Positions 1 to 7,449 of a DNA stretch of 36,533 nt are shown here, in pieces (the first letter of the stretch is position 1; each line of letters starts with the position of its first letter). The stretch covers positions 1 through 36,533 of the forward strand of contig JAVHPX010000044.1 of the NCBI GenBank assembly GCA_036170795.1. The letters are read 5' to 3'. A model generated the notes under the pieces. It saw only the letters and a program-made list of their open reading frames with translations. It made no database searches and was not told the DNA's origin. The DNA comes from UBA8515 sp036170795 (GTDB lineage Bacteria; Patescibacteriota; Minisyncoccia; Phycocordibacterales; UBA9973). Position numbers and translations under genes: made by a program.

Positions 1-1019
1 TCAAGATGTACATTTTCTTCTTCACCTAAAACAATAAGATGAACTTTAAATGGGGCAATAGCTTCTGGCCAAATAATACCCTTACTATCAGACAAAACTT
101 CTACAATAGTACCCATAAGTCTACCTGGTCCAATACCATAACTACCCATAAATACAGACTTACTTTCACCATTTTCTGTTTGATATTTAAGATTTAATGC
201 ATCAGAAAACCTCGTACCAAGAGTAAATATATTACCAACTTCTACTGCACGATTCTCAACAAGTGATTCTTTTACAAGATCAAGACTTTTTATAACTTCA
301 TCATTGTAAACTTCTTTATTGATAGCAATACCCTTATCCTCATCTATATAAATAGTATCTTCTCCTGTAGAAGTTATAGTTTGAAATTCATGAGAAAATT
401 TTGAAAACATACCACCTGAAGCAAAAGTCATATACGTAAGATGTCCGATACCAACACGTTTAAAAATATTCTTGTAAGCTTCTTTTACTTTTTCATAAAA
501 TTTATTATGTTCTTCCTCGTCTTTAGAAAATGAATATAAATCTTTCATTATAAATTCACGCGTACGCATAATACCTGACTTCGCACGAGTTTCATTTCTA
601 AATTTTGTTTGAAATTGATAAACATAAAAAGGTAAATCACGATATGACTGAACAAAATCTTTAAGCATCTTAGTCATTGCTGCCTCATGAGTTACCGCAA
701 GTCCAAGCTCAGTATCATTTTTCAGTTTAGTTTTAAACCAAACATCAACTTTGTCATCACTCCATTGATCAGTCGGTTCCCAAGTCGCACGTTCTTGAAG
801 CGCCGTCATTGTAACTTCTTGACCACCAATAGCGTTCATTTCTTCACGAATAATATTAATAATTTTATTAAGTACTCGAAGCCCAAGTGGTAGGTATGAA
901 TATACCCCAGCCATCTCTTTGTTAATAAAACCTGCTTTTATCAAAAGTTCAGCGTTGAGAACTACTTCGTCTGCTGGGCTTTCCTTCTTTGTTTTGGTAA
1001 ATAATTGTGATTGTCTCAT
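1..1019 (-). CDS. proS: Prolyl-tRNA synthetase, 3' end outside window
   Basis: This class II synthetase charges tRNA-Pro in the cytoplasm. The visible 339 codons start MRQSQLFTKT, the usual ProRS N-terminus. They carry motif 2 (TKFRNETRAKSGIMRTREF) and, near residue 300, the motif 3 region GSYGIGPGRLMG; the reading frame then leaves the window before the anticodon-binding domain is complete. The stretch between SHEFQ and VGNIFTLGTRFSDAL is only about 60 residues, whereas E. coli ProRS holds an editing (INS) domain of roughly 180 residues there, so this is an INS-less form. An ATG three codons upstream (1028) lies inside the likely -10 box, so 1019 is the better start. It is divergent from rpsB. 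Identity is certain; the C-terminus is unseen. Confidence 0.96.
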   Translation of the reverse strand, partial: MRQSQLFTKTKKESPADEVVLNAELLIKAGFINKEMAGVYSYLPLGLRVLNKIINIIREEMNAIGGQEVTMTALQERATWEPTDQWSDDKVDVWFKTKLKNDTELGLAVTHEAAMTKMLKDFVQSYRDLPFYVYQFQTKFRNETRAKSGIMRTREFIMKDLYSFSKDEEEHNKFYEKVKEAYKNIFKRVGIGHLTYMTFASGGMFSKFSHEFQTITSTGEDTIYIDEDKGIAINKEVYNDEVIKSLDLVKESLVENRAVEVGNIFTLGTRFSDALNLKYQTENGESKSVFMGSYGIGPGRLMGTIVEVLSDSKGIIWPEAIAPFKVHLIVLGEEENVHL

Positions 1020-1026
1020 ATGACAC

Positions 1027-1055
1027 ATACTACTCTAAAAACCATCTTAGGTCAA
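1027..1055 (-). promoter_or_regulatory. proS promoter, predicted leaderless
   Basis: On the minus strand TTGACC (1050-1055) is followed by 17 nt and TAGTAT (1027-1032). Only 7 nt separate the -10 box from the proS ATG at 1019, so transcription should begin at or within a base or two of the start codon. Confidence 0.6.
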
Positions 1056-1065
1056 AAAAGAGTAC

Positions 1066-1094
1066 TTGCGAAATAATACTTTTTCTGATACTCT
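1066..1094 (+). promoter_or_regulatory. Candidate rpsB-tsf promoter
   Basis: TTGCGA (1066-1071), 17 nt, then TACTCT (1089-1094) preceded by TGA, an extended -10 element. The -10 match is weak, and TATAAA at 1094-1099 is an alternative. It would give a leader of about 130 nt before rpsB. Confidence 0.3.
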
Positions 1095-1179
1095 ATAAAG
1101 ATGTTCCGTGAGGGATTTTTTATTTATATATAAGTTAAATTTACCTTGTAAATAAGCTGAAATGCTTAAAAACGGAATT

Positions 1180-1223
1180 TCTGTCCCGAAGACAGATTTA
1201 TAATTAATCCGCTAATTGGCGGA
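1180..1223 (+). promoter_or_regulatory. rpsB leader: two hairpins, the second holding the putative RBS
   Basis: Two short inverted repeats stand in a row before rpsB. The first is TCTGTC/GACAGA (1180-1185 and 1191-1196, 5-nt loop). The second is TCCGC/GCGGA (1208-1212 and 1219-1223, 6-nt loop). The GGCGGA at 1218-1223 is the only Shine-Dalgarno-like sequence before the ATG at 1233, so the second hairpin would bury it. In other bacteria S2 represses its own rpsB-tsf leader; whether this leader is recognised by S2 is inference. Confidence 0.45.
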
Positions 1224-1232
1224 ATACAAAAT

Positions 1233-1949
1233 ATGAATATGCAAGATACAACTATAGAAAAAATGTTTAAAACGGGTGCACATTATGGTTATTCTAAAAG
1301 TCGTCGTCACCCTGGGGCAACACCATATATTTTTACTACAAAAAATGGTGTTGATATTATAAATATTGAAAAAACATATGATCTACTCGAGAAAGCTCTC
1401 GAACAAATTACAAAGTACGCAAGTACAGGCAAAACAATACTTTTCGTTGGTACGAAAGCAGAAGCTCGTCAACAAATAATAGAAACGGCACTAGCATTAA
1501 ATATGCCATATGTAGGAGAACGTTGGGTTGGTGGTGCTCTTACAAATTTCCCTGAAATTAAAAAACGTATTACAAAACTTCTTGACCTCCGTAATCAAAA
1601 AGAGAAAGGTGGACTAGATAAATATACAAAGAAAGAAAGATTACTTATTGACCGAGAAATGGATGATATGACAAGAAACTTTCAAGGTTTAACTGGCATT
1701 ACAAAAACTCCTGATGTTATGGTTGTAATTGATCCAAAAAAAGAACACATTGCAGTAACTGAAGCCCACAAAATGAACATACCAGTAATTGCTCTTTTAA
1801 ATACAGATTGTAATATAAAACAAGTAGAATACCCTATCATTGCTAATGATGCATCAATATCGAGTATTAATTTCTTTCTTGAAGCTATTAAAGATGCATA
1901 TACAAAAGATACAACTGGTATACATACACACACAGAAGAAAAAAAATAA
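1233..1949 (+). CDS. rpsB: 30S ribosomal protein S2
   Basis: S2 belongs to the 30S subunit, near the mRNA exit side and protein S1. The 238-residue product has the family landmarks: an N-terminal MFKTGAHYGYSKSRRHP segment, KTILFVGTK near residue 68, YVGERWVGGALTNF near residue 92 and the DVMVVIDPKKEHIAVTEA block in the C-terminal half. Length is close to the E. coli protein (241). The first in-frame ATG is used; a second lies two codons on. tsf follows after 108 nt, the usual rpsB-tsf pair, and a small membrane-protein gene completes the cluster. Two hairpins precede the start and may regulate translation. Identity is certain. Confidence 0.97.
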   Translation: MNMQDTTIEKMFKTGAHYGYSKSRRHPGATPYIFTTKNGVDIINIEKTYDLLEKALEQITKYASTGKTILFVGTKAEARQQIIETALALNMPYVGERWVGGALTNFPEIKKRITKLLDLRNQKEKGGLDKYTKKERLLIDREMDDMTRNFQGLTGITKTPDVMVVIDPKKEHIAVTEAHKMNIPVIALLNTDCNIKQVEYPIIANDASISSINFFLEAIKDAYTKDTTGIHTHTEEKK

Positions 1950-2057
1950 TATTAACTACTATACGTTTCGCAAATCATATTCTTTCCTTAAGTCATCGAA
2001 CTTTCTCACTAGAATATTCGGAAATAAAATAATTTGCTTAGCTTAACTTTAAAACAT

Positions 2058-2840
2058 ATGTCTATAAAAATTACTGCCGAATTAGTAAAAAAATTGAGAG
2101 ATAATACTGGTGTTTCTGTTATGCAATGCAAAAATGCACTTGAAGAAGCAGAAGGTGATATGGAAAAGGCTTTGATTATTCTTAAGAAAAAATCAAACTC
2201 TATCGCTATGAAAAAAGCTAATCGTGATGCTCATGAAGGTCTGATAGTAATAGCCGAAAGTGGAAATAAAACTATAATTCTTAGTCTTCACTGTGAGACA
2301 GATTTCGTTGCAAAAAATAATGATTTCTTAACACTTGCCAATGAACTTGCTCATATAGTATTAAAAGAAGACCTTGATACAATGAAAAGTAAATCAACAG
2401 ATATGATTAATCAAATTGTCCAAAAAGTTGGAGAGAAAATAGAACTTGGTTATATTGGAGAAATTAATGGTGAAACTATAGGTTCGTATGTTCATGGTGG
2501 CAAAAGTGCAGTTGTAGTATCTCTCAAAGGTGGTACACCAGAACTTGCAAAAGATATAGCAATGCATATTGCAGCTATGAAACCAGTATTCATGACTGAA
2601 GATGAAATAACCCCTGAAGATAGGATGAAAGTAACTGAAGTATTTGAAAAAGAAGTATCAGAATCCGATAAACCAGAAAAGATAAAAGAAAAGATGCTTG
2701 AAGGTAAAATCGCTACATATTTCAAAGAGCAGACACTTATGGATCAATTATTTATTAAAAATAATAACATAACTATAAATACTTTACTTAAAAACAATGG
2801 GGCAACACTTATAAAATTCATTCGTGAATCTATTAATTAA
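2058..2840 (+). CDS. tsf: Translation elongation factor Ts
   Basis: EF-Ts is the nucleotide-exchange factor for EF-Tu. The product of 260 residues begins MSIKITAELVKKLRDNTGVS, a UBA-like N-terminal domain with the conserved MQCKNALEEAEGDMEKA segment. It contains CETDFVAKNNDF, the EF-Ts signature that contacts EF-Tu, and a C-terminal part with EGKIATYFKEQTL. The frame is open from 2034, but the extra residues do not resemble the family and the match starts exactly at ATG 2058. E. coli EF-Ts has 283 residues, so this one is slightly short. There is no Shine-Dalgarno sequence; the 108-nt gap after rpsB shows no clear promoter or terminator. The next gene starts 2 nt after the stop. Confidence 0.97.
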   Translation: MSIKITAELVKKLRDNTGVSVMQCKNALEEAEGDMEKALIILKKKSNSIAMKKANRDAHEGLIVIAESGNKTIILSLHCETDFVAKNNDFLTLANELAHIVLKEDLDTMKSKSTDMINQIVQKVGEKIELGYIGEINGETIGSYVHGGKSAVVVSLKGGTPELAKDIAMHIAAMKPVFMTEDEITPEDRMKVTEVFEKEVSESDKPEKIKEKMLEGKIATYFKEQTLMDQLFIKNNNITINTLLKNNGATLIKFIRESIN

Positions 2841-2842
2841 TT

Positions 2843-3241
2843 ATGATTATTATAATAATAATTTTTTTTGTAGCTATAATACTTGCATTCGGAATGCTTA
2901 CATTTCGAGCATGGGAGATACGTACATTACGTATTAATATAGAAGATAAAAAATCGATATTATCAGAAATACAATTTAGGCAAATAAAAAGAAGTATGCT
3001 ATATTTTGTAAAACATATAATACTATCAATTGTCCTAATTGTTGTAAAGTATTGGTTTATAATTACAACAAAAATAAAGAAATGGTTCTCGAACAAATGG
3101 CCAAAGATAAATGATCATTTTAAAAACAATTATTCATCTTCAAAAAATATTAGTTATAATTCATTTGTTAAACATGCAATTCTTGAATCAAAAATAAAAA
3201 TTAAAAGAATTAAAGAAAAAGTAAAAAGGGAGCATGAATAG
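2843..3241 (+). CDS. Small membrane protein, unknown function
   Basis: I do not recognise a family for this 132-residue product. It opens with an isoleucine-rich hydrophobic helix (about residues 1-20) and has a second hydrophobic segment near 52-76. The rest is a basic, lysine-rich cytoplasmic-type tail ending KRIKEKVKREHE. It starts 2 nt after the tsf stop and is therefore translationally linked to rpsB-tsf. Base composition is as AT-rich as tsf. Reality is supported by the tight spacing, the open frame and the fact that the tRNA gene begins right after it; function cannot be inferred from the sequence. Confidence 0.7.
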   Translation: MIIIIIIFFVAIILAFGMLTFRAWEIRTLRINIEDKKSILSEIQFRQIKRSMLYFVKHIILSIVLIVVKYWFIITTKIKKWFSNKWPKINDHFKNNYSSSKNISYNSFVKHAILESKIKIKRIKEKVKREHE

Positions 3242-3253
3242 TTTTAGTTATAT

Positions 3254-3326
3254 GCCGCTTTAGCTCAGTTGGTAGAGCAACGCTTTTGTAAAGCGAAGGT
3301 CCTCAGTTCGAGTCTGAGAAGCGGCT
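3254..3326 (+). tRNA. tRNA-Thr(UGU)
   Basis: A complete 73-nt cloverleaf. The acceptor arm is GCCGCTT/AAGCGGC, the D-stem GCTC/GAGC with loop AGTTGGTA, the anticodon loop TTTGTAA (anticodon TGT, reads ACA), the T-arm CTCAG/CTGAG with loop TTCGAGT, and the discriminator is T. CCA is not encoded. The anticodon stem has an apparent A27-A43 mismatch, leaving four pairs. The 3' half is repeated, imperfectly, 187 nt downstream across the assembly gap. Confidence 0.95.
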
Positions 3327-3329
3327 CAA
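3289..3329 (+). repeat. tRNA-Thr 3' half, first copy of a direct repeat
   Basis: This stretch runs from the anticodon loop (TAAAGCG, 3289-3295) through the tRNA end plus three bases. Its last 23 bases (3307-3329) recur exactly at 3492-3514. Tyrosine integrases commonly use a tRNA 3' half as attachment site, so this is an attL-like candidate. Confidence 0.6.
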
Positions 3330-3361
3330 GATAATAAATATAGGTTTATGTTCAAAGCATA

Positions 3362-3461
3362 NNNNNNNNNNNNNNNNNNNNNNNNNNNNNNNNNNNNNNN
3401 NNNNNNNNNNNNNNNNNNNNNNNNNNNNNNNNNNNNNNNNNNNNNNNNNNNNNNNNNNNNN
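3362..3461. other. Assembly gap of exactly 100 N
   Basis: Exactly 100 undetermined bases, the usual placeholder for a scaffold gap of unknown length. The 12 bases GTTCAAAGCATA stand on both sides (3350-3361 and 3462-3473). Either the contig ends overlap and nothing is missing, or a repeat-flanked segment was lost. No gene can be called across it. Confidence 0.95.
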
Positions 3462-3475
3462 GTTCAAAGCATAAC

Positions 3476-3514
3476 TAAAGCGTTGGAACTATTCGAGTCT
3501 GAGAAGCGGCTCAA
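3476..3514 (+). repeat. Degenerate second copy of the tRNA-Thr 3' half
   Basis: TAAAGCG (3476-3482) and a perfect 23-base match (3492-3514) to the tRNA T-loop and acceptor 3' side flank nine diverged bases. Spacing is two bases shorter than in the intact tRNA. There is no 5' half, so it cannot fold as a tRNA. It looks like an attR-like scar or a tRNA fragment. Confidence 0.65.
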
Positions 3515-3534
3515 TAACACATATATATCACTAC

Positions 3535-3563
3535 TTGACATTATGTGGATTGTTTTATATAAT
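3535..3563 (+). promoter_or_regulatory. Perfect consensus sigma-70 promoter
   Basis: TTGACA (3535-3540), exactly 17 nt, TATAAT (3558-3563). Every consensus position matches, unlike any other promoter in the window. The predicted start near 3570 leaves a leader of about 13 nt before the ATG at 3583. Confidence 0.85.
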
Positions 3564-3582
3564 GTGCTGAAAATACAAAACG

Positions 3583-4065
3583 ATGAAAAAAAAATCTAAT
3601 TACGACGTAATCGTCGCTCTTGCTTTTGGTGAAAGGCATGCAGAACCTGGAATATCGAATATTGATATTTCAGCTCTGGTTTCTGACCAGATAATAAAAT
3701 ATCAGAGGCCTGCAATATTGCAGAGAGAGATTTTCAATATTCTAAGCAAGGAATTCATTCCTGGTTCAAAAAGGTTTAACATTAAAAATGAAAATGGAGG
3801 GTACTTGGATACGAGAGAGGTACTTCTAAGGGTAAGGAAAATATGCAGGGCGAACGAATGGAACAAGATATTGTTGATCGCTCATCCTGAACATATATTC
3901 CGCTCACAAAAAACTGCGGAGAAATTAGGATTAGTCTGCATCAAACTATCCTCCCCTATCCGTTATGACGAAAAATCGACACAATGGTGGACACGAAGTA
4001 AATTTTTATACTGGGTAAGGGAAATACCTGTATTATTTTACTACAAATTGAAAGGATGGATATAG
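3583..4065 (+). CDS. DUF218/YdcF-like protein (tentative)
   Basis: The 160-residue product looks like a single Rossmann-type domain of the DUF218 (YdcF/SanA/ElyC) superfamily. It has an N-terminal beta strand (YDVIVALAFG), a central GGYLDTREVLLRVRK segment resembling the helix after the conserved threonine-rich turn, and a NKILLIAHPEHIFRSQKTAEKLG strand-histidine-arginine pattern typical of the C-terminal half. There is no signal peptide. The family is implicated in envelope metabolism, but the reaction is unclear. It is preceded by a perfect promoter and the tRNA 3'-half repeat and followed by a strong terminator, so it is a one-gene unit. Arginine is often AGG (at least six times), unlike its neighbours, and base composition is less AT-rich; I infer transfer. 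The family call is moderate. Confidence 0.6.
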   Translation: MKKKSNYDVIVALAFGERHAEPGISNIDISALVSDQIIKYQRPAILQREIFNILSKEFIPGSKRFNIKNENGGYLDTREVLLRVRKICRANEWNKILLIAHPEHIFRSQKTAEKLGLVCIKLSSPIRYDEKSTQWWTRSKFLYWVREIPVLFYYKLKGWI

Positions 4066-4084
4066 TCACTGAGACCTGTTAATA

Positions 4085-4120
4085 AAAAGATGATTTTGCA
4101 AAATAGCAAAATCATCTTTT
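4085..4120. terminator. Strong bidirectional terminator
   Basis: A perfect 15-bp stem, AAAAGATGATTTTGC (4085-4099) against GCAAAATCATCTTTT (4106-4120), with a 6-nt loop and A/T-rich tails on both sides. It lies between the convergent genes ending at 4065 and 4119 and can end transcription from both. Confidence 0.9.
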
Positions 4121-4859
4121 ATTTTCTATAGAGACCTTTTCTTACATTATTTCTTATGATAAAAAGTTCTTTCAATGTATTTATGAATGCATTTGATCGG
4201 AGAGTAGAACCATTTTGGGCTTCCCAATATACAGGGAGCTCTTTTATTTTGTATCCATAGACTTTGCTAATCGCAAGCATTTCAAGATCTGCTCCCCAAC
4301 CAGCTATAGTAATCCGAGAAAATATTTCTTTTGATGCATCATTTGTAAAGAGTTTGAATCCACACTGCGTATCATAAATTTTAGGGAGAAGAACAACTCT
4401 AATTAATAAATTACCAAGACGAGAAAATAATATACGATACAGTGCCTGATCTTTTACGATATGCGCGCCTTTTACATATCTAGATGCAATGACAACACCG
4501 TACCCTTGTTTTGCATACTCGATAAAATCAGTTATAGCATCAAATCGAGTCGCATTATCTGCGTCTATAAATATATGATAGAGTCCCCGAGCAGACCTCA
4601 TGCCGACCCCGATGGCATACCCTTTCATATTCCCTACTATTCCTTCGTGAGGAATATTGATTATTATAAGTTCAGGAATTGAACTTTTTTTAATATCTTC
4701 AAGAAGTGAGACCGTGTTATCAGTACAGTTATTTGCTACAACAATAATTTCAAATATTATTTTCTGAGTGCGAAGAAAATCAAAAACTGAATCGAGTGTT
4801 TTCCCAATTCTTTTTTCTTCATTATATGCTGGTATGATGACGCTTAATGTAGGGTTCAT
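4119..4859 (-). CDS. GT2 glycosyltransferase, polyprenyl-phosphate sugar synthase type (GtrB/ALG5-like)
   Basis: This 246-residue GT-A enzyme probably moves a sugar from a nucleotide donor to a polyprenyl phosphate on the inner face of the membrane. Visible features are the start LSVIIPAYNEEKRIGKTL, the metal-binding DAD at residues 99-101 (FIDADNATR) and DTQCGFKLF at about 163-171, a motif characteristic of dolichyl/polyprenyl-phosphate glucose and mannose synthases. There is no C-terminal membrane pair, so it resembles ALG5/DPM catalytic domains rather than full GtrB. It is the last gene of a five-gene operon, one base after the GT-C gene, with GtrA two genes before. Together they form a Gtr-like sugar-transfer set. 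Donor and acceptor cannot be read from sequence. Confidence 0.85.
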   Translation of the reverse strand: MNPTLSVIIPAYNEEKRIGKTLDSVFDFLRTQKIIFEIIVVANNCTDNTVSLLEDIKKSSIPELIIINIPHEGIVGNMKGYAIGVGMRSARGLYHIFIDADNATRFDAITDFIEYAKQGYGVVIASRYVKGAHIVKDQALYRILFSRLGNLLIRVVLLPKIYDTQCGFKLFTNDASKEIFSRITIAGWGADLEMLAISKVYGYKIKELPVYWEAQNGSTLRSNAFINTLKELFIIRNNVRKGLYRK

Positions 4860-4860
4860 A

Positions 4861-6288
4861 TTATTTTTTAAAAATCATAACAGTACACCCATTAATGGTA
4901 TTCTCATAAGATTCCGTGAACGTGGTTTTCTTTTTAAGAAGATCCTTAATATGAACACTGCAACTAGGAGAACCTGCTAGATCTAGATCACATGATAGAT
5001 CACACATAGTTACAACGGCACCATCGAGAGTAGACGCTCTTCGCGTCAGAGCATCTTCAAACGTAATGACTGAGTCAAAAAATTCAACTATGCGTACATC
5101 GCTTAAAACGGCTGGTACGGGCGAGGTTGAAATATATGAACCCTTAAGTGTGCTCATGTAACTATACACAGGTGTATATGGGTCAACTTGCTTACCTTTG
5201 ATAAGGTAAGGAAAAGACTGATACAAGAAAATAATTAGTAATCCAAAGAATAGTACTATAATTTCTTTACGCTCGAGAATACGACTAAATAAAAAAGTAA
5301 ATGAAACACTAGCTAAAATAGATATATATGGGATAAAGGCTATGCTATATCTTAATTCTTTGTGAGATTGCCAGAAGAAATAGAAACAAAATATAAAAGC
5401 TGTTACTATAACTGCTCGTAAATTTTTTTGTTCTTGATAAGATAAGTGATATTTTTTAAAAAGAAGGAATGGTGCAAAAATTGAGAAATACAAAAAAGGA
5501 GCTGTTTTTAATAATTCTTTTGCATAATACCATGTACCAAGATTATACAAATAACTATACCCTCCTATAATTTTATTTCCCACCACAAGAGGTATGAGAG
5601 CATTCCCATATAGAAAATGATTTGAAATAAGATAAGGACCAACAAGAGCTATGAATCCTGCACCAAGCAAGAGTCCGTTAATAAAAGTATGCTTTACCCA
5701 TAAAATTAAATCATGATCATATGATTCAATGATTGTTATACACACAATTGAGAATAGCATTAACCCTTGTGGAAAACGTAACAAAAACGAAATAGCAACA
5801 ACAATACCAGAGATAAAATACTTTTTTTTTCTTTGTAGAGACAGAGCAAGCAGAGCAAAGAATACCGAAATAATATCTGTTATCGGAACTTTTGAGAAAG
5901 TAAAAAATACTGGAGTAATAGATAAGAAAATACCAGCATACATTCCTGATCCTTTACGTACTGATTCAGCAAGTTTATAAACAAGCCATATACTACCGAT
6001 ACTTGAAAAAATAACAACCGCCTTACCGACTAGGACTAATGGTATATGGAGTATAAATAATATTGAATAAAACAAAGGAAATAACGGTGGACGAAACATC
6101 TCCCAAAGACCTATACTTCCACCTGTAGCAATATATTTACCCATTCCTACATATACTGCACCGTCCCACCATACAGATGTATCCCCCCAGGTATACCATA
6201 ATCTTGCAATGAACGAAATAAAAAGAACAGTACCGATACTGTACGCTTCTTTATGAACACGAATATGATTTTTAAGAGCATTTATCAT
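4861..6288 (-). CDS. GT-C family membrane glycosyltransferase (ArnT/PMT-like)
   Basis: A 475-residue protein with around ten hydrophobic helices. The N-terminal loop carries WWDGAVYVGMGK with an Asp near residue 42, the acidic loop residue expected of GT-C enzymes, followed by EMFRPPLFPLFY (RPP at 66-68), as in the ArnT/PMT_2 group. ELRYSIAFIPYISIL near residue 315 is also typical. The last 100 residues form an extracytoplasmic-type domain with a Cys cluster (MCDLSCDL and SCSVH). Such enzymes transfer a sugar from a polyprenyl-phosphate carrier to an envelope acceptor outside the membrane. Its start overlaps the last base of the GtrA stop codon and the GtrB-like gene follows one base later, implying coupled translation. 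The acceptor is unknown. Confidence 0.82.
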   Translation of the reverse strand: MINALKNHIRVHKEAYSIGTVLFISFIARLWYTWGDTSVWWDGAVYVGMGKYIATGGSIGLWEMFRPPLFPLFYSILFILHIPLVLVGKAVVIFSSIGSIWLVYKLAESVRKGSGMYAGIFLSITPVFFTFSKVPITDIISVFFALLALSLQRKKKYFISGIVVAISFLLRFPQGLMLFSIVCITIIESYDHDLILWVKHTFINGLLLGAGFIALVGPYLISNHFLYGNALIPLVVGNKIIGGYSYLYNLGTWYYAKELLKTAPFLYFSIFAPFLLFKKYHLSYQEQKNLRAVIVTAFIFCFYFFWQSHKELRYSIAFIPYISILASVSFTFLFSRILERKEIIVLFFGLLIIFLYQSFPYLIKGKQVDPYTPVYSYMSTLKGSYISTSPVPAVLSDVRIVEFFDSVITFEDALTRRASTLDGAVVTMCDLSCDLDLAGSPSCSVHIKDLLKKKTTFTESYENTINGCTVMIFKK

Positions 6289-6719
6289 TATTTAAAAACA
6301 AAGTAAGAATAATTTATGTAATTTATTACAGCACCAAATATAGCACCAACAATAGCAGAAATTGTAGCAATAAGATGAATAGAAAGAACATTTGAATACA
6401 TACTCAAAATATAAAATGCAATGCTTGAAAGCACTATATTTACAATAAAGCCAATAAGGCCGAAGAATAAGAATATAAAAAACCCTTTCTGTGAAGTATG
6501 TTTTAAATTAAATGTAAAATAGGTATTCAAAAAATAACTAGCTACAAGTGCAAATCCAAAAGATATACCCTTGTATACTGAAAATATAAAAGGGTCACTA
6601 ATTCCAAATAGTGAAATTAAACCATTCAATACTGCGATATCAAAAATAGTATTAAAAACACCAACTAGTCCAAATCGGATTATCTTGAAAATTATTTTTT
6701 TATTAATTGATAGTGTCAT
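6288..6719 (-). CDS. GtrA-family membrane protein
   Basis: A 143-residue protein with four hydrophobic helices, beginning IIRFGLVGVFNTIFDIAVLNGL and continuing ASYFLNTYFTFN, both typical of GtrA (Pfam PF04138). GtrA proteins are thought to flip a polyprenyl-phosphate sugar across the cytoplasmic membrane. The length matches the family. The gene overlaps the preceding thioredoxin-like gene by 17 bases and the following GT-C gene by one base. With a GtrB-like synthase and a GT-C transferase downstream it completes the three steps of making, flipping and transferring a lipid-linked sugar. Confidence 0.87.
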   Translation of the reverse strand: MTLSINKKIIFKIIRFGLVGVFNTIFDIAVLNGLISLFGISDPFIFSVYKGISFGFALVASYFLNTYFTFNLKHTSQKGFFIFLFFGLIGFIVNIVLSSIAFYILSMYSNVLSIHLIATISAIVGAIFGAVINYINYSYFVFK

Positions 6720-7431
6720 CTATTTTGGGACTTTTTGGAATTGGATTATTTTTTTCTTCTGCTGTTGCTTTTAGTTTTTTTAATTCATTAAGGCGTTCAT
6801 TTACAACATTTGGAATTAGTTTTTCAATATCTTCAGTCCCTTTATATCCACTATACACCTTGCCGTTTATCACAAATGCAGGAAATGTCTTCGGAACCTT
6901 ATATGTTTGAATTAAAGCCTTCATGGCAGAACTTTCAACACTATAATCAAAAGAATATATTTGTAAGTGGGGATATTTCTCACGAAGGCTATTTAAAACA
7001 AGTCCTTCTTTCTCACAGTCCGAACAGTTATCTGGAGTATATACATATAACACAAATGCGGTATTGAGCTTGCAACGCTCGCTTATTCTTTTCATTAACA
7101 AATAATCTTTAATTTGTAGAATAGTATAATAGCGCTTCAAGTTGATAACTTCTGGATTATTTACACCAATATTCTGCTCACTGTATTGGATTTTTGATTC
7201 TAGCTCATTTAGCCTTGGAGTCAGGAGTGATGTACTTGCATCTTTACAAGATAGTTCTTCTAAAATTGAAAATTCAGCTTCTGATGACATTAGATCAAGA
7301 GATATCTTGTCTTGAATAGTCTTTAGCTCTGATAATCTTTTCTGGTCGAAATAGCTACTCGAATATGTTGCAATTCTAAAGAGGCCTAATGTAATTATTA
7401 AAACAATTGTATATTTTTTCCAATCAATCAT
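6703..7431 (-). CDS. Membrane-anchored thioredoxin-like protein
   Basis: The 242-residue product has one N-terminal membrane helix (about residues 7-21), a charged, probably coiled-coil stretch (30-110) and a thioredoxin-fold domain (about 125-205). The latter shows the strand FVLYVYTPDNC, a CxxC active site CSDC at 136-139, and the cis-proline loop KTFPAFVING (P184). A hydrophilic, proline-containing tail follows. Two further cysteines (62 and 120) lie in the stalk. The domain should be extracytoplasmic and may reduce, oxidise or isomerise disulfides. It sits second in the glycan operon, 18 nt after the processive GT2. A partner could be the Cys-containing tail of the GT-C enzyme, but that is inference. 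Confidence 0.75.
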   Translation of the reverse strand: MIDWKKYTIVLIITLGLFRIATYSSSYFDQKRLSELKTIQDKISLDLMSSEAEFSILEELSCKDASTSLLTPRLNELESKIQYSEQNIGVNNPEVINLKRYYTILQIKDYLLMKRISERCKLNTAFVLYVYTPDNCSDCEKEGLVLNSLREKYPHLQIYSFDYSVESSAMKALIQTYKVPKTFPAFVINGKVYSGYKGTEDIEKLIPNVVNERLNELKKLKATAEEKNNPIPKSPKIDDTIN

Positions 7432-7449
7432 ATTTTTTTAATTTATGTG

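Noticed and set aside
2034..2057. Earlier start for tsf
   Set aside because: The eight extra residues do not fit EF-Ts, whose conserved N-terminus begins exactly at the ATG at 2058.
3476..3514. A second tRNA-Thr gene
   Set aside because: Only the 3' half is present, with a diverged and shortened middle; no D-arm or 5' acceptor strand exists on the visible sequence.
3348..3599. Open frame running across the N gap
   Set aside because: Most of its codons are undetermined bases, and the rest lies over the tRNA-fragment repeat and the promoter of the next gene.
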